A DNA stretch of 64,000 nucleotides from Garcia nutans (GCA_947685225.1 CANTUV010000072.1:3720001-3784000), one strand, 5' to 3'. Shown: positions 23,169 to 34,707, counted from the stretch's first letter. Made by a program: numbers and translations. The notes: generated from the sequence alone by a model not told the origin.

Positions 23169-23904
23169 GTAAGTACCAATGTTGCATGATTGCATTGTTA
23201 ATGCATATCACTAATGTATTTTGATGTGTTTATATCATTAATGATATGTATATATATAATTGTGTTATGGGAAAATGAAAGATGTGAATGATTTGATGAA
23301 TATTAATGTATGAGAATACAATTGATTGAGTATAATTAAATAATATTAGGTAAATTATTACATTGTTAATCTAATGTGACTTGTATAGTGTGAAAGAGAA
23401 GAGGATCATTCAACAAGGTATGAGCTATGCAAATTTATTATGATAAACATTTTTATGAAGAATTACTTTAATGTACTTTGTAATGTTATAGCAATGATGC
23501 TATATGTATAATGTGAATCATGTGATTGAATAATGATATGTTCATTTGGTTAATGTAATTGATGTTGAGTATTATAATGATGATGAGCATGATACTATAT
23601 GAACAATACTATGATTTGTGTATTATGAATCTTGTGAATTGTATTGTGCTATATGAATAAGGTACTTTGTAATGTTATAGCACTGATGTTATATGTATCA
23701 TATGGATTGAGATATGATATGTTGTGAAGCCATTGTGATTGGCTATGATGATCTAATTGAAAGAAATAAGGCATGTTTGCCTAGATGATAATGAACATTG
23801 AGATTGAAATTGATAATGAAACAATAAGTGAAATATGTGTTTAATGTGTTATTCAGTTTTCAGAGTTCTGGGTTTGGAGGCATGCCTATAAAATGAAAAA
23901 GGTA

Positions 23905-24075
23905 ACAGTCTTGCCGGGTTGAGGATCTCTTCAAATTGAGTTGAATTGAGGTCCAAGAGACTGGGTCTGTTACACTATGAGAATTGTGAATATGAAATAT
24001 ATGATTGGTAACAGTCTTGCCGGGTTGAGGATCTTCTCATGATGAGTTGATGGTCCAAGAGACTGGGTCTGTTAC
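23905..24075 (+). repeat. TAACAGTC units in element D
   Basis: Two units of the array described at 14907, ending GACTGGGTCTGTTAC. Confidence 0.8.
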
Positions 24076-24697
24076 ACTATCCATGGATAGAAATATTGAT
24101 ATATGATGCCTACGGGCTTGATGATTATGATTATAGACCAAAGCAGTAACTCTGAACTCTGAATAACATAGTGGTGTCTGTTGGGCCCGAGTCTGTCTTT
24201 GTTGTCAATGTGATATACAAATGTTGAAAGAAATGGATAATGAAATCTTTGGTATATTTCATTGGACATGTGATTGATGATATGTAATATGTGCGTTGAA
24301 ATATTGATTATGAGCACTAGTGATGAATCATTAATGTTGAATTGTGAATAAAGAAATGTTATGATTGGTATGATGTATAATGTGTGTATTAGCATTGATT
24401 GTGAATTCAATTGATGAATTGTGGTTGATGACAATGATTGTCTTAATTGGAAATGTGACTTGTGATAGGTATGATGTATAATGTGTGTATTGAGATGTTG
24501 ATTGTGAATATTAGTGATGGGTTGGACTTGGTAGAAATGCTATGTTTATATGTGTATAAGATGTGAGATTAGTTGAAAGATATGAAAGGTGCAAATGAAT
24601 AGGGATAAACTTAATAAGAACTAAAAATATATGGAATTGAGATATCTTTATATGTTAGTGTTTCCATGATATATGTTTGTATTTTATATTTGTACTA

Positions 24698-24734
24698 CTA
24701 AGCTTTCGAGCTTAGCGCGGATGTATTATCGCGC
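24698..24734 (+). promoter_or_regulatory. Conserved double hairpin in element D
   Basis: CTAAGCT-TTCG-AGCTTAG is a perfect 7-bp stem closed by TTCG. It is followed by GCGCG...CGCGC. The loop-closing pair is T-A here, G-T/T-G type in C and C-G in A. Confidence 0.65.
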
Positions 24735-26151
24735 AGGTAGCTTGGTGGAAGACATGAAGTCTTTTGGTATGCCACGAGAAGAGTAAGATTTTGTCGAGAC
24801 CAACTAGAGGGTAATGCATACATGTATCCACTTTAAGTATGTTATATTATATGTATAAATGAAGTTTTGATAAAGACAATAATTTGTAAGTGTTCTTTAA
24901 ATTGACCTATTATGGTTTGAATTTTGTTACAGGTATTGAAAGGTAAAAAGAAAAGTGGCATCCTTATACTTTAAATACTTACTGTATGTATACTAGGTAT
25001 ATGTATAGTATTTATATGGAGTATTGGGGTGTTACACTATGCTAATTGTGATTATGAGATATATGATTTGTAACAGTCTTGCCGGGTTGAGGATCTCCTC
25101 GATTTAGTCGGGTTGATGGTCCAAGAGACTGGGTCTGTTACTTGATAAATGTGACATGTGAAATGTGAATTATAGTAACAGTCTCGCGGGTTGAGGATCT
25201 CCTCGAGATTTGCCGAGTTGATGGTCCAAGAGACTGGGTCTGTTACACTATCCATGGATAGAGATATATATAGATGATGCCTACGGGCTTGATGATTATG
25301 ATTATGGAACAAAGCAGTAACTCTGAACTTGGAATAACATATTAGTGTGTTGTTTGGGCCCGAGTCTGTCTTTGTTGTCAATGTGATATTAAATGTTGAA
25401 ATAAATGAGTAATGAGATCTACAACTGCCTTTATTGGAAGTATGATTCATGTTTGATGAATTATGGATAAAATAATATTATGAAGTATGCTTTTGTAATA
25501 TGTGCATTGATGTATTGAAGGTGAATATGTTTTGAGGGACTTTCTTGATATATGATTTTATAAAAATAAAGTATGATGTGTAAAATATATATATATATAT
25601 ATGAATATGGAATTTGTGAGAATTGCTTTCGTAAAGGTGTTGAATAGGTCTTTGAATGGTAATTGGTTGAATTAATGTATATGTTTATGTATATGAGATT
25701 AGTGGGAACTCATGAAGAATGCATTGAGAAAGGAAAACGTGGTAAGAGAACAATAAAACATAATGCTAAACATATGAGGTATGATAATTTTGGTAAAGTG
25801 TATTTTATTATTTAGTTGTACTACTAAGCTTTCGGGCTTAGCGCAGATGTTTAATCGTGCAGGTATTTATGCGGTTGATCTAGAAGTCTAGCTGTGATGC
25901 CACGAGAAGGGTATGAGTGTCTCGAGACCAACTAGAAGGTGATGCATACATATGTGATTTTAATTATGTTGTATTTTTATAAGAATAATGATTTTCGTAA
26001 ATGTTCTTTAATTTAATGTAATATCGCTTGAACTTGAATAAAGGGTTTCAAAGTAAAACGAAAAGTGACATTCTTATACTTTATATACGTATTGTATGTA
26101 TACCAGGTATATGTATAGTACTTATATAGAGTATGGGGGTGTTACACATTA

Positions 26152-26483
26152 CATTTCACAATTCGTTTTCTTATAATCAATTAGGCACTATGCCTCAATT
26201 ATAATTCATTTCCAACATCATTGCCAACAATCATGGTTTCTCATCACATCAAAATAGTGTACATATATATCATCAACTATATTGAACATCTCATATAACA
26301 CAAATATTCTACAATTCATATAATGCCACATCCGAGACCAACCTAGGTGTCAATGCATATGCAAGTATTACAAATTTCATTTCAAAATTTTTCCTTTTTA
26401 CTTCAATTTAAACTTTTCAAAATTTTTTTTTTAATTTCACTTAGGCCGAGAATCTCAAACCTAAGCTCTGATACCAAAACAAT
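26152..26483 (-). mobile_element. Element B internal region, 5' part with primer site
   Basis: This is the remaining 330 bp of B's interior. On the minus strand the primer site TGGTATCAGAGC (26465..26476) is followed by sequence closely matching C's interior start. No coding similarity. Confidence 0.85.
26465..26476 (-). promoter_or_regulatory. Primer binding site of element B
   Basis: GCTCTGATACCA on the plus strand is the complement of the Met-tRNA primer site, 7 bp from the LTR edge at 26484. Confidence 0.9.
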
Positions 26484-27068
26484 TGTAACACCCTGATACC
26501 TTATATAAGTACTATACATATACCTGGTATACATACGATAAGTATATAAAGTATAAGGATGTCACTTTTCGTTACCTTTTTAAAACCTGTAAAAGAATTC
26601 CAAACCATAATACGTTAATTTAAATAACATTTACCAAATCATTATCTTTATCAAAAACTTCATTTATACATATAACTATTTTCTCGTCATAAATACATCA
26701 ATATAAAAGTTATACATGTATGCATTACTCTCTAGTTGGTCTCGACAAACTTTTACTCTTCTCATGGCATAACGAAAAACTTCATATCTTCCACCTATTT
26801 ACCTGCGCGAATACACACCCGCGCTAAGCCCGAGAGCTTAGTAGTCCAAATATAAAATACAACATATAGTATATAAGTATTAACATATAATGATATATCA
26901 ATTCAATGTATAGTTAGTTCTTATCATATTTTCTTTTCTTTTTAATTGCATCTTTCATATATCCTAGTTAATTTCATATATGATGTATATATACATAATA
27001 TTATCACTAACCCCAATCCATCACCAATACTCAAAATCAATATATTAATATACCCACATTATATGTAT

Positions 27069-27410
27069 CATACCAATCATGAATCACATTTCAAATGCTC
27101 ACAATAATATTGTAATACACACATTACATATCATACCAATTATGAATCACATTTCCAATGCTCACAATAATATTGCAATACACGCATTACATATCATACC
27201 AATTATGAATCACATTTCCAATGCTCACAATAATATTGCAATACACACATTACATATCATACCAATTATGAATCACATTTCCAATGCTCACAATAATATT
27301 GCAATACACACATTACATATCATACCAATTATGAATCACATTTCCAATGCTCACAATAATATTGCAATACACACATTACATATCATACCAATTATGAATC
27401 ACATTCCCAA
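27069..27410 (-). repeat. 63-bp tandem array in B right LTR
   Basis: Six starts at exact 63-bp spacing (27069, 27132, 27195, 27258, 27321, 27384). All six units are in register, whereas the left copy lost 2 bp in one unit. Confidence 0.9.
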
Positions 27411-28515
27411 TGGAATCCACCATAGATCTCATTACTCATTTATTTCAACACTTGTATTTCACCTTGGTAATAAAGACAGACTCGGGCCCAAAACACTAAT
27501 ATGCCATTCGACTTTCAGAGTTAATGCTTTGGTTTAATTATCACATTTATCATTATCCCAACTAGGCTTCAAGGATTAGGTTCAACCAAGCTTCAAGGGG
27601 AACAAAGCATGCTAAGTATCAACCCAACTTGGCTTCAAGAACCAATCCAACCTAGCTTCAAGGGTTGTAACATCTTAATTAGGCTTCAAGGGCTAGACCC
27701 AACCAAGCTTCAAGGGGAGTAAAACATGTTAAACTTCAACCCAACTTGGCTTCAAGGATCAAGTCCAACCTAACTTCAAGAGATTGTTACTATTAGGCAT
27801 GCCACCAACAACAAAACTCTGAAAATGAATACCATATTAGACACACAATTTATTGATTATTCTATCATCAATATCATTCACAATTCTCATCATCATTTAG
27901 GCAAACATGCCTCACATATCTCAATTGAATTGTCATAGCCAATCACAATGGCTTCATATCACATTTGCATCATCATGGCCAATTACAATGGTTTCACAAC
28001 ATATCATATCTCAATCCATATGATACATATTATATCATTGATATAACATTTCAAAATATATTATTCATATAATACATTGCCATTCACAATGCATATAACA
28101 TAACATTTAATCTTTTCCCAAAACACATTAACACCATTCATTATTAGCGCATTTATCATAACAAATTGCACATACCTTAAGAATGATCCTCATTTCTTCT
28201 TATCTTTCCCATTTCATATTTCATCCTTTATATTTATATATATATAGCAATTTACATTATTCATTTACATCCACAATATAATAGAGTATTTAACACATTC
28301 ATCCAAATGTGTTAAGGTTCAAAGACATATAAGGATATACAATCAAATAGGGTTCATACTTACCTTTTTAATGATCTTCACATCCTTCACATCATTCAAT
28401 CATCACCTTAATCAAATTATATTAACAATATAATACACCCCTTAACACATTTGCAAACAAATGTGTTAAGTCTCAAATCATGTAAATAAATACAAACATA
28501 TAAATTGGTACTTAC

Positions 28516-28603
28516 CTCAAGAACTATTCCCATCCATCTATACATTTCTTTTTTTCCAAGAATTCTCCACATTTAGGTTAATGCAACACAATTTCTTCAA
28601 AAC
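28516..28603 (-). other. Putative cassette exon in B right LTR
   Basis: 88-nt block with the same flanking splice-like signals as at 8470. Confidence 0.45.
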
Positions 28604-29904
28604 CTAATCCAAAGATCATTATTCATAGGTTTAGAATCATCCACACTCATTTGTTTAGGTCATTCTTTGTTTACAAAGTATTTAGAGTGTATATAAAATG
28701 TTTAGGAGCAAAAGACTTTTGAAGAATCAAACAATGCATGAAGAACCAAAACCATTACAGTAGCAAACACACCCAAGGGACACGGCCAAGCTTGTGGCCG
28801 TGTCTCTCAAGACCAAAACTTCCCGAGGCAGACATGGGCAAGGACACGGCCGTGTCTCTTAACACAACTCAGGCAGTAGCAAACACATTCAAAGGACACG
28901 ACCAAGCTTGTGGCCGTGTCACCCCAAAACCTATCCAACACGGCCAAAATTCTCTAGACTTGGCCGTGTCTTTCAAAGATAATAAGTCTTGGCCGTGTCT
29001 CAACTTGCTTTTGGCCGTGTCACTCAAGAACAAAACCCTAATTGTGGCCAAAACACTTCTAATGGCATTTAGACACAATATGCACAACATAAACTAAATC
29101 CAATGGATGTAATCAAAGTCATTAACACTTATTTTGCATGTTTAACACAATATTCACAATTAACCATACATTTAATCATTCACCAATTCAAAACCCTAAA
29201 ACCAACTTAACTCTTGATCCTTCACAATCAACATCCACTTAAACTTACAATCTTCACAACCAAACCAACACCAATTCAACCTTTTAACTTACAATCAATA
29301 CTAACACTTATAAACACAACTCAAACACACCAAATCACAAAATCAACAAACCCTAATTCACTTCACACAAAACTTCAAAATAACCAAGAAAAACAAGAGA
29401 GTACTTACCTTAAATGAAGAAATTCCACAAATCTTTAACCAAATCCTTTGTTTCCTTCTTCAATTTAATTCTTGCATCAAGAACACCTCTCTTGCTCTCT
29501 CCTTTCTTGAATGGCCGGCACACCAAAGATAAGAAAAGAAAAATAAACAAAAGTCAACTTCCTCTTCTTCTTTAAATCTCCACCAAGAGATTTTAACCAA
29601 GAAATTACCTATATACCCTTTTCCATTTAACTTAACTTTTGTCACTTGTATGCCCATAATAGTAATTTCACATATCCAAATAAATATCCTCTTTTATTGA
29701 CTCTCCCTTTTGACTAATGTATATGTTAGTTATACCACCATATACCCAACATATACATTTCTCTCTACACCTTACTTTCCTTTTTAAAACAACACATACA
29801 CATTATCTTTTAATTTCTTTCCTCTTTCAAATCAAATATACATTCAATCCAATTAAAACAACAACATTATTCAAGACTTCTAGGGCATACATGGGGATAT
29901 TACA

Positions 29905-30252
29905 GTGACAATGGATTTTGTGTCTGGTCTACCATTGACACAAAGAAAGCATGATGCTATTTGGTTAATTGTTGATAGGTTGACTAAGACAGCTCATTTT
30001 CATCCAGTTCGGATGGATTATTCTCTGGAGAGGTTAGCTGAGCTGTATATCCATGAGATTGAAAAGTTGCATGGTGTCCCAATTTCTTTAGTTTCTGATC
30101 GAGATCCCCGGTTTACTTCAAGGTTTTGGAAGAGTTTACATGGTGCTTTGGGTTCTCGACTGCACTTTAGCACTGCCTTTCATCCGCAAACAGATGGGCA
30201 ATCAGAGAGAGTGATACAGATTATTGAGGACATGTTGAGAATCTGTCATTGA
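29905..30252 (+). pseudogene. Element A integrase catalytic core (continuation after B)
   Basis: This resumes the integrase cut at 6435. The DDE catalytic core is visible: first D in TMDFVSGLP, second D in VSDRDPRFTSRFW, E in TDGQSERVIQ, with FHPQ between them. Strand transfer into host DNA is the family function. A frameshift with lost bases near 30240..30252 ends the frame just after the core. Confidence 0.93.
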
Positions 30253-30952
30253 TTTCTCTGGAAGATGGGATAGATTCTTGCCACTTGTGGAATTTGCTTA
30301 CAATAATAGTCATCAAACCAGCATTGGTATGGCACCATTCGAAGCATTGTATGGTAGACGGTGTAGGACACCTCTATGTTGGAATGAACTTGGAGAAGGT
30401 AAGTTAATTGGTCCTGATTTGGTTAAAGAAACTAAAGAGAAAGTGAAAGTGATTCGAGATAGGTTAAAAGCAGCTTCAGACCGACAGAAGTCTTATTCAG
30501 ATTTGAAGAGGAGAGATATTGAGTATAATGTGGGAGATAAGGTATTTTTGAAAGTGTCTCCTTGGAAGAAGATATTGAGGTTTGGTCAGAAAGGGAAATT
30601 GAGTCCTCGTTTGATTGGACCTTATGAAGTTTTGGAAAGAGTTGGACCAGTTGCTTATCGGCTTGCTTTGCCACCTGAGTTGGATAGGATCCATAATGTA
30701 TTCCATGTTTCTATGTTGAGGAGATACAGGTCAGATCCATCTCATGTTTTGCCAATTGAATCTATCGAAGTGAGTCCAGATCTGACATTTGAAGAAGAAC
30801 CAGTTGCTATTTTGGCACATGAAGTAAAAGAGTTGAGCAATAAGAAAGTGCCTTTGGTGAAGGTTCTATGGAAGAATCATGGGAGAGAAGAGGCAACTTG
30901 GGAGAGTGAGCAAGCAATGCGAGATCAATACCCTCAGTTGTTTTGGACTTGA
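30253..30952 (+). pseudogene. Element A integrase C-terminus: GPY/F module and chromodomain
   Basis: In the next frame the protein continues with VEFAYNNSHQTSIGMAPFEA, a basic linker, the GPY/F module (GKLSPRLIGPYEVLERVGP), the FHVSMLRRY block and a C-terminal chromodomain at about 30790..30950 (ILAHEVKELSNKKVPLVKVLW, EEATWE). The stop is TGA at 30950..30952. In chromoviruses the chromodomain guides integration to marked chromatin. Its presence defines element A as a chromovirus. This segment is intact within itself. Confidence 0.93.
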
Positions 30953-30985
30953 TGACAGGTAATTTCGAGGATGAAATTTCTTTTT

Positions 30986-30998
30986 AGAGGGGGAGAAT
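30986..30998 (+). promoter_or_regulatory. Polypurine tract of element A
   Basis: AGAGGGGGAGAAT directly precedes the TG of the 3' LTR and primes plus-strand synthesis in this family. Confidence 0.88.
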
Positions 30999-32211
30999 TG
31001 TAATATCCCAATGTATGCCTTAGAAGTTTTGAATATTGTTGTTGTTTTATATGGGATTGAATGTATATGTTAATTTGCAAGAGAAAAGAAATTAAAAGAA
31101 AGTGTATATGTTGTATATATGGAAGTATAAATAACATATATGCAAGTCAAATGGGTGGTCAAGGGAAGAAGATATTTTAATTTTTGATTTGTGAAATTAC
31201 TAAAAGAGGGCAAGTGCTTTAAAGGAAATCAAAACAATTTGTAAAAGGGTGTTTAGGTAATTGCTCATGTTGAAATACTAGGTGGAGATTTAAAGAGAAG
31301 TTTGACTTTGTTTTTTTTTTCATGTTTTCTTCTTCTTTTCCTTTTGTGTTGGCCGGCTCATCCAAAGACAAAAGAAAGCAAGAGAGCAAGAGAGGATTTT
31401 AAGGTTCTAAGCTCAAATTGAAGGAAGATCTAAGTGATCAAGTTGGTGATTCAAGAAGTTTCATTACTTTGGTAAGTCATCTTTTGATTTCTTTGCTTAT
31501 TTGAAGTTGTGTTTGAGTTTGATAGATTATTTAAGGGTGTGTTGTTTGCTTGTGATATGTTTAAGAGTGTTTGATTAGATTGATTATGGATTATAAGGAT
31601 GGATTGAAGAAAAGAGTAAGTTGGTTGGAAGAGATGGTGTTGTATTTGTGTTTAGGGTTTTGTGATGATATTTGTGATTTGTGTTTGTTATAGATGTGGA
31701 GTTGTTTTGGTGTTTTTGTAAGTTTAAGATGTTTTTTGGGTATGTTTTGTTAAGTTTGTTTGAAGTGGATGTTGGTGAAAAGAAGTGTTTTGTTGGGTGT
31801 TTTGTTGTTTTGGACGGAATCTGAGTTTTTGGTCTGACACGCCCATGAGCACGTCCAGAGTTTTAGGCGTGTCAATTGTGTTGGAGGCAGTAGGTTTGAC
31901 ACGACCATTAACACGTCCGTGTTATAGAGCGTGTCATAGCTACTGTGACATTGGAGAGTTTACACGGCCATGAGCACGCTCACGTTGTTGGACTTCTTGA
32001 TATTTTTCAGAGAGGCAGAATGTATTACACGCCCAGTGACACGCCCGTGGTTCTGAGCGTGTAAAAGATTCTGTGTTGTGGAGTTAGGGCACGGTTAGGG
32101 ACACGCCCGTGTGGTTGAGCGTGTCATGTTTAGGGTTTGCCCTAGTTAACTCTTAATTTGATTATTTCATGTGTATCCCTAAGCAAGTGTATGTTATTAA
32201 TTTTTTATTAG

Positions 32212-32299
32212 GTCTTGAAGAAAGTGATTTGTCATTGATCTAAGAAGTAAAAGAATCTTGGAAAAGGAAGTGTTTAGAGTTGTGTGAATTGTTAATGAG
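32212..32299 (+). other. Putative cassette exon in A 3' LTR
   Basis: 88-nt block preceded by TTTTTTATTAG and followed by AG|GTAAGT; second copy of 1250..1337. Confidence 0.45.
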
Positions 32300-33155
32300 G
32301 TAAGTACAAATATTGCATTATTACATTGTTGACTTATATGATTAATGTACTTTGTTATGTTTATATAAATGATGCTATATGTATAATGTGAAGGATATGA
32401 TGATGTAAATGATTGTGTATTTGAAAGATGAATTGTTATAATGTGGATTGAGATGCGATGGAATATAAAGCCATTGTGATTGGCTATAATGATTTTAATG
32501 AGGCATGTTTGCCTAATTGATAATGAGAATTGAGAATGGAATTGATAATGAAATAATGAATGACTTGTGTGTCTAATGTGTTACTCCATTTTCAGAGTTT
32601 TGTTGATTGGTGGCATGCCTATTAGTAACAATCTCTTGAAGTTAGGTTGGAATTGATCCTTGAAGCCAAGTTGGGTAGAAGTTTAACATGTTTTACTCCC
32701 CTTAAAGCTTGGTTGGGTCTAGTCCTTGAAGCCTAATTGAGATGTTACAACCCTTGAAGCTAGGTTGGGTTGGTTCTTGAAGCCAAGTTGGGTTGATACT
32801 TAGCATGCTTTGTTCCCCTTGAAGCTTGGTTGAACCTAATCCTTGAAACCTAGTTGGGATAATGATAATGATAAATGTGATAACAAAACCAAAGCATTAA
32901 CTCTGAAAATTGAATGGCATATTAGTTTCTTTTGGGCCCATGCTTGTCTTTGTTTAAATGTAATTCATTAATGGTAAAATAATTCAATAATAAGATCTAT
33001 GGAATGACTTTGAAATGTGATATGTTTATATGTGTATGATTTATGAAATATGAAGGTGTGATATTATCTTTCCACCTATGAGGTTGTCTCTATTGTTAAA
33101 TTTGTGACATTGCATTGCATTGCATTAAAGCATAATGTTAGTATACTTTGTACTA

Positions 33156-33193
33156 CTAAGTCGTTGGCTTAGCGCGATAGTGGTTGATCGCGC
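33156..33193 (+). promoter_or_regulatory. Conserved double hairpin in A 3' LTR
   Basis: CTAAGTC-GTT-GGCTTAG keeps pairing through a G-T wobble. The second stem GCGCGAT/ATCGCGC is a perfect 7 bp. Confidence 0.65.
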
Positions 33194-33614
33194 AGGTGAC
33201 AGGGTTGAACCCGAGAGTTCCTCGAGACTGAGTGAGAGTAGACATTGAAGGATTTATTTTGAGACTTAAAGATCAGAGAAAAGCTGCCAATCATGTATAA
33301 CTTCTTTATATTTTGTAAAGCATGGATTCTAATGTAAATATATGTATAATTATAAATATGGATTTGAATGTATTCGTATATGTAAATATTTTATAAATTC
33401 CGCTGCGTATTAAGTATACGTATATATATATATCTATTTTGTTTTATATTACAAGTTAATTACTCTATTTTCTATAATATATAATGAGAAAGAATATCTT
33501 ATCATCTAAAATGATTTAAATGTTAAAGAAAACTGTAGCGTCCCTATATTCAGTGTATGTATATTACATTGTGATGTTATGTAGTGTGCGTGTACAGGAT
33601 GTAGGGGTGTTACA

Positions 33615-34080
33615 CCAAAACCTAGAATTATCCTTGAGTCCAGAACTCGAACCGGGTCCAGAACCCAAATTTTTCTTAGGTCCAGAACCTAGAATCTCCC
33701 TTGAGTCCAGAACTCGAACCGGGTCCAAAACCCAAATTTTCCTTAGGTCCAGAATCTAAAATTATCCTTGAGTCTAGAACTCGAACTGGGTCGAGAACCC
33801 AAATTTTTCTTAGGTCCAGAACCTAGAATCTCCCTTGAGTCCAGAACTCGAACCGGGTCCAAAACCCAAATTTTTCTTAGGTCCAAAACCTAGAATTATC
33901 CTTGAGTCCAGAACTCAAACCGGGTCCAGAACCCAAATTTTTCTTAGGTCCAAACCTAGAATCTCCCTTGAGTCCAGAACTCGAATCGGGTCCAAAACCC
34001 AAATTTTCCTTAGGTCCAGAATCAAGAATTATCCTTGAGTCTAGAACTCGAACCGGGTCCAGAACCCAAAACCTCAACCG
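33615..34080 (+). repeat. 67-bp tandem array in element E 3'UTR
   Basis: About seven units with starts near 33621, 33688 and 33755. Each holds CTTGAGTCCAGAACTCGAAC, GGGTCCA(G/A)AACCC and CTTAGGTCCA(G/A)A. The array lies just upstream of the polypurine tract and 3' LTR, as known for Tat/Ogre-lineage elements. Open frames here (on both strands) are repeat artefacts. The same 67-bp family occurs inverted in element F (50640..51125). Confidence 0.9.
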
Positions 34081-34142
34081 TTTCATCAAAAATTAAGTCT
34101 TATTGTTTTTCACTCTCTTTCACTAAGGTTTAAGATCATTCA

Positions 34143-34156
34143 AGCAGGGGGCAAAC
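34143..34156 (+). promoter_or_regulatory. Polypurine tract of element E
   Basis: AGCAGGGGGCAAAC immediately precedes the TG of the LTR. F has a matching tract. Confidence 0.8.
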
Positions 34157-34460
34157 TGTAGACCCTTAATTTTTGACCCAATCCGATTCAATATGCTTTA
34201 TTTAGTCCAAAATGATTTTTGTTGTTTAATTGGTCCAAAATAATTTTAATTAAATAATTTTTACCTTAGAATCTAATTTTTATTACTAAAAAATGAAAAT
34301 AAACAAATAAAAATTTAAAATAAAAATAAAAATAAAAATCGGAGTCGAAAAAAAAAATTGGCAGCGAAAAGTGGTCGCGCGGGCCCGTCAGGCCAACAGT
34401 GGCTCGCCCTCAAGAATTTTCTGCGGGCGAGTAATTTCGACCGCAGGCTCCTGCAGGCAA

Positions 34461-34503
34461 AAGTTATTTCGCCCGCAGGAATTTCCTGCGGGCGAAATAA
34501 CTT
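34461..34503. repeat. 43-bp near-perfect palindrome in E LTR
   Basis: Two perfect 21-nt arms around a single central T, built on TTTCGCCCGCAGGAA and its complement. It can form a long stem. Decayed versions are at 44261..44299 (G) and about 59088..59126 (F). Confidence 0.9.
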
Positions 34504-34699
34504 CCCGCAGGAAATTCCTGCGGGCTAGCACGCTGGCGCGCCCACGGCTGGCACGTCCACGGGCCCATCAGCACAGTTTTCGCCAGCGCAAATTTTTTTG
34601 ACGCAATTTTTAGAATTCTAATCCAATTAGGTTTTAATTTCTTTTTTTTATTATTATTACTTACCTTAATTAATTAGGAATAAAAAACCTAAAAACCAC

Positions 34700-34707
34700 T
34701 ATAAATA
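34700..34707 (+). promoter_or_regulatory. TATA-like box in E LTR
   Basis: TATAAATA preceded by CCAC and followed by AGGACG. Equivalent boxes are at 44501..44508 (G), 58862..58869 and 43812..43819 (F, minus). Conservation across the group supports promoter use. Confidence 0.55.

Larger units (their letters stand above)
21782..25036 (+). mobile_element. Element D: solo LTR-like sequence of a related family
   Basis: It starts TGTAATATCCC and ends GGGGTGTTACA, with the same internal order as the A-C LTRs: donor-like GTAAGT at 22301, exon-like block at 23082..23168, TAACAGTC units at 23905..24075, double hairpin at 24698..24734. It lacks the ACACGGCC cluster. Comparison with C's other LTR shows it sits between CTGTT and CTATG with no 5-bp duplication; the final ACA could belong to either sequence. 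A solo LTR altered by recombination is likely. Confidence 0.85.
12990..26146 (+). mobile_element. Element C: non-autonomous chromovirus-like LTR retrotransposon, carrying solo LTR D
   Basis: Two direct 3.1-kb LTRs (12990..16098 and 19765..26146 minus insert D) flank 3.67 kb of internal DNA with a Met-tRNA primer site and a polypurine tract but no pol similarity. The first LTR starts TC instead of TG. The primer-site-proximal internal sequence closely matches B's in reverse complement, so B and C belong to one non-autonomous group. The CATTA duplication confirms the ends. Confidence 0.92.
19765..26146 (+). repeat. Element C 3' LTR, split by insert D
   Basis: LTR sequence at 19765..21781 and 25037..26146 joins to about 3.13 kb that parallels 12990..16098. 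It carries the same TATA-like box, ATT run (longer), palindrome cluster, exon-like block, TAACAGTC units and hairpin (25824..25860). Confidence 0.92.
6436..29904 (-). mobile_element. Element B: non-autonomous chromovirus-like LTR retrotransposon, interrupted by element C
   Basis: The two 3.42-kb LTRs are in direct orientation and read TGTAATATCCCC...GGGTGTTACA on the minus strand. The Met-tRNA primer site is at 26465..26476 and the polypurine tract at 9860..9872. Without C the internal region is only about 3.5 kb, and I find no gag or pol similarity in it. This fits a LARD-like non-autonomous element. Primer site and polypurine-adjacent sequence match A and C, so it probably depended on an A-type chromovirus. 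The target was A's integrase gene. Confidence 0.92.
26484..29904 (-). repeat. Element B 5' LTR (right copy)
   Basis: Direct repeat of 6436..9859 with few differences. It carries the double hairpin (26805..26841), 63-bp array (27069..27410), CTTGAAGC array (27556..27786), exon-like block (28516..28603) and palindrome cluster (28780..29025). Confidence 0.93.
69..33614 (+). mobile_element. Element A: Del/Tekay-type Ty3/gypsy chromovirus LTR retrotransposon, interrupted by element B
   Basis: The element is bounded by 2.6-kb direct LTRs (TGTAATATCCC...GGGTGTTACA) and by CCAAA target-site duplications at 64..68 and 33615..33619. Without element B (23.5 kb) it is about 10 kb, a normal size for Del/Tekay chromoviruses. 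The order is LTR, Met-tRNA primer site, gag, protease, RT, RNase H, integrase with GPY/F module and chromodomain, polypurine tract, LTR. The Del/Tekay placement rests on the long LTRs, the pol motifs and the C-terminal chromodomain. All coding parts carry stops or frameshifts, so this copy cannot be autonomous now. It landed in the 3'UTR array of element E. Confidence 0.93.
30999..33614 (+). repeat. Element A 3' LTR
   Basis: 2616 bp, direct repeat of 69..2650. It carries a TATA-like box (31126..31133), motif cluster (31835..32130), exon-like block (32212..32299), CCTTGAAGC array (32630..32861) and the intact double hairpin (33156..33193). More differences separate this pair than the C pair, in keeping with A being older. 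Confidence 0.93.

Noticed and set aside
27079..27537. 152-codon open frame in B's right LTR (and 7031..7487 in the left)
   Set aside because: It is the 63-bp tandem array read through in a frame that repeats every 21 codons; no protein similarity.
33520..34096. Open frames over E's 67-bp array on both strands
   Set aside because: Repeat-driven; Ser-Pro-Glu-Leu periodic translation in several frames at once.
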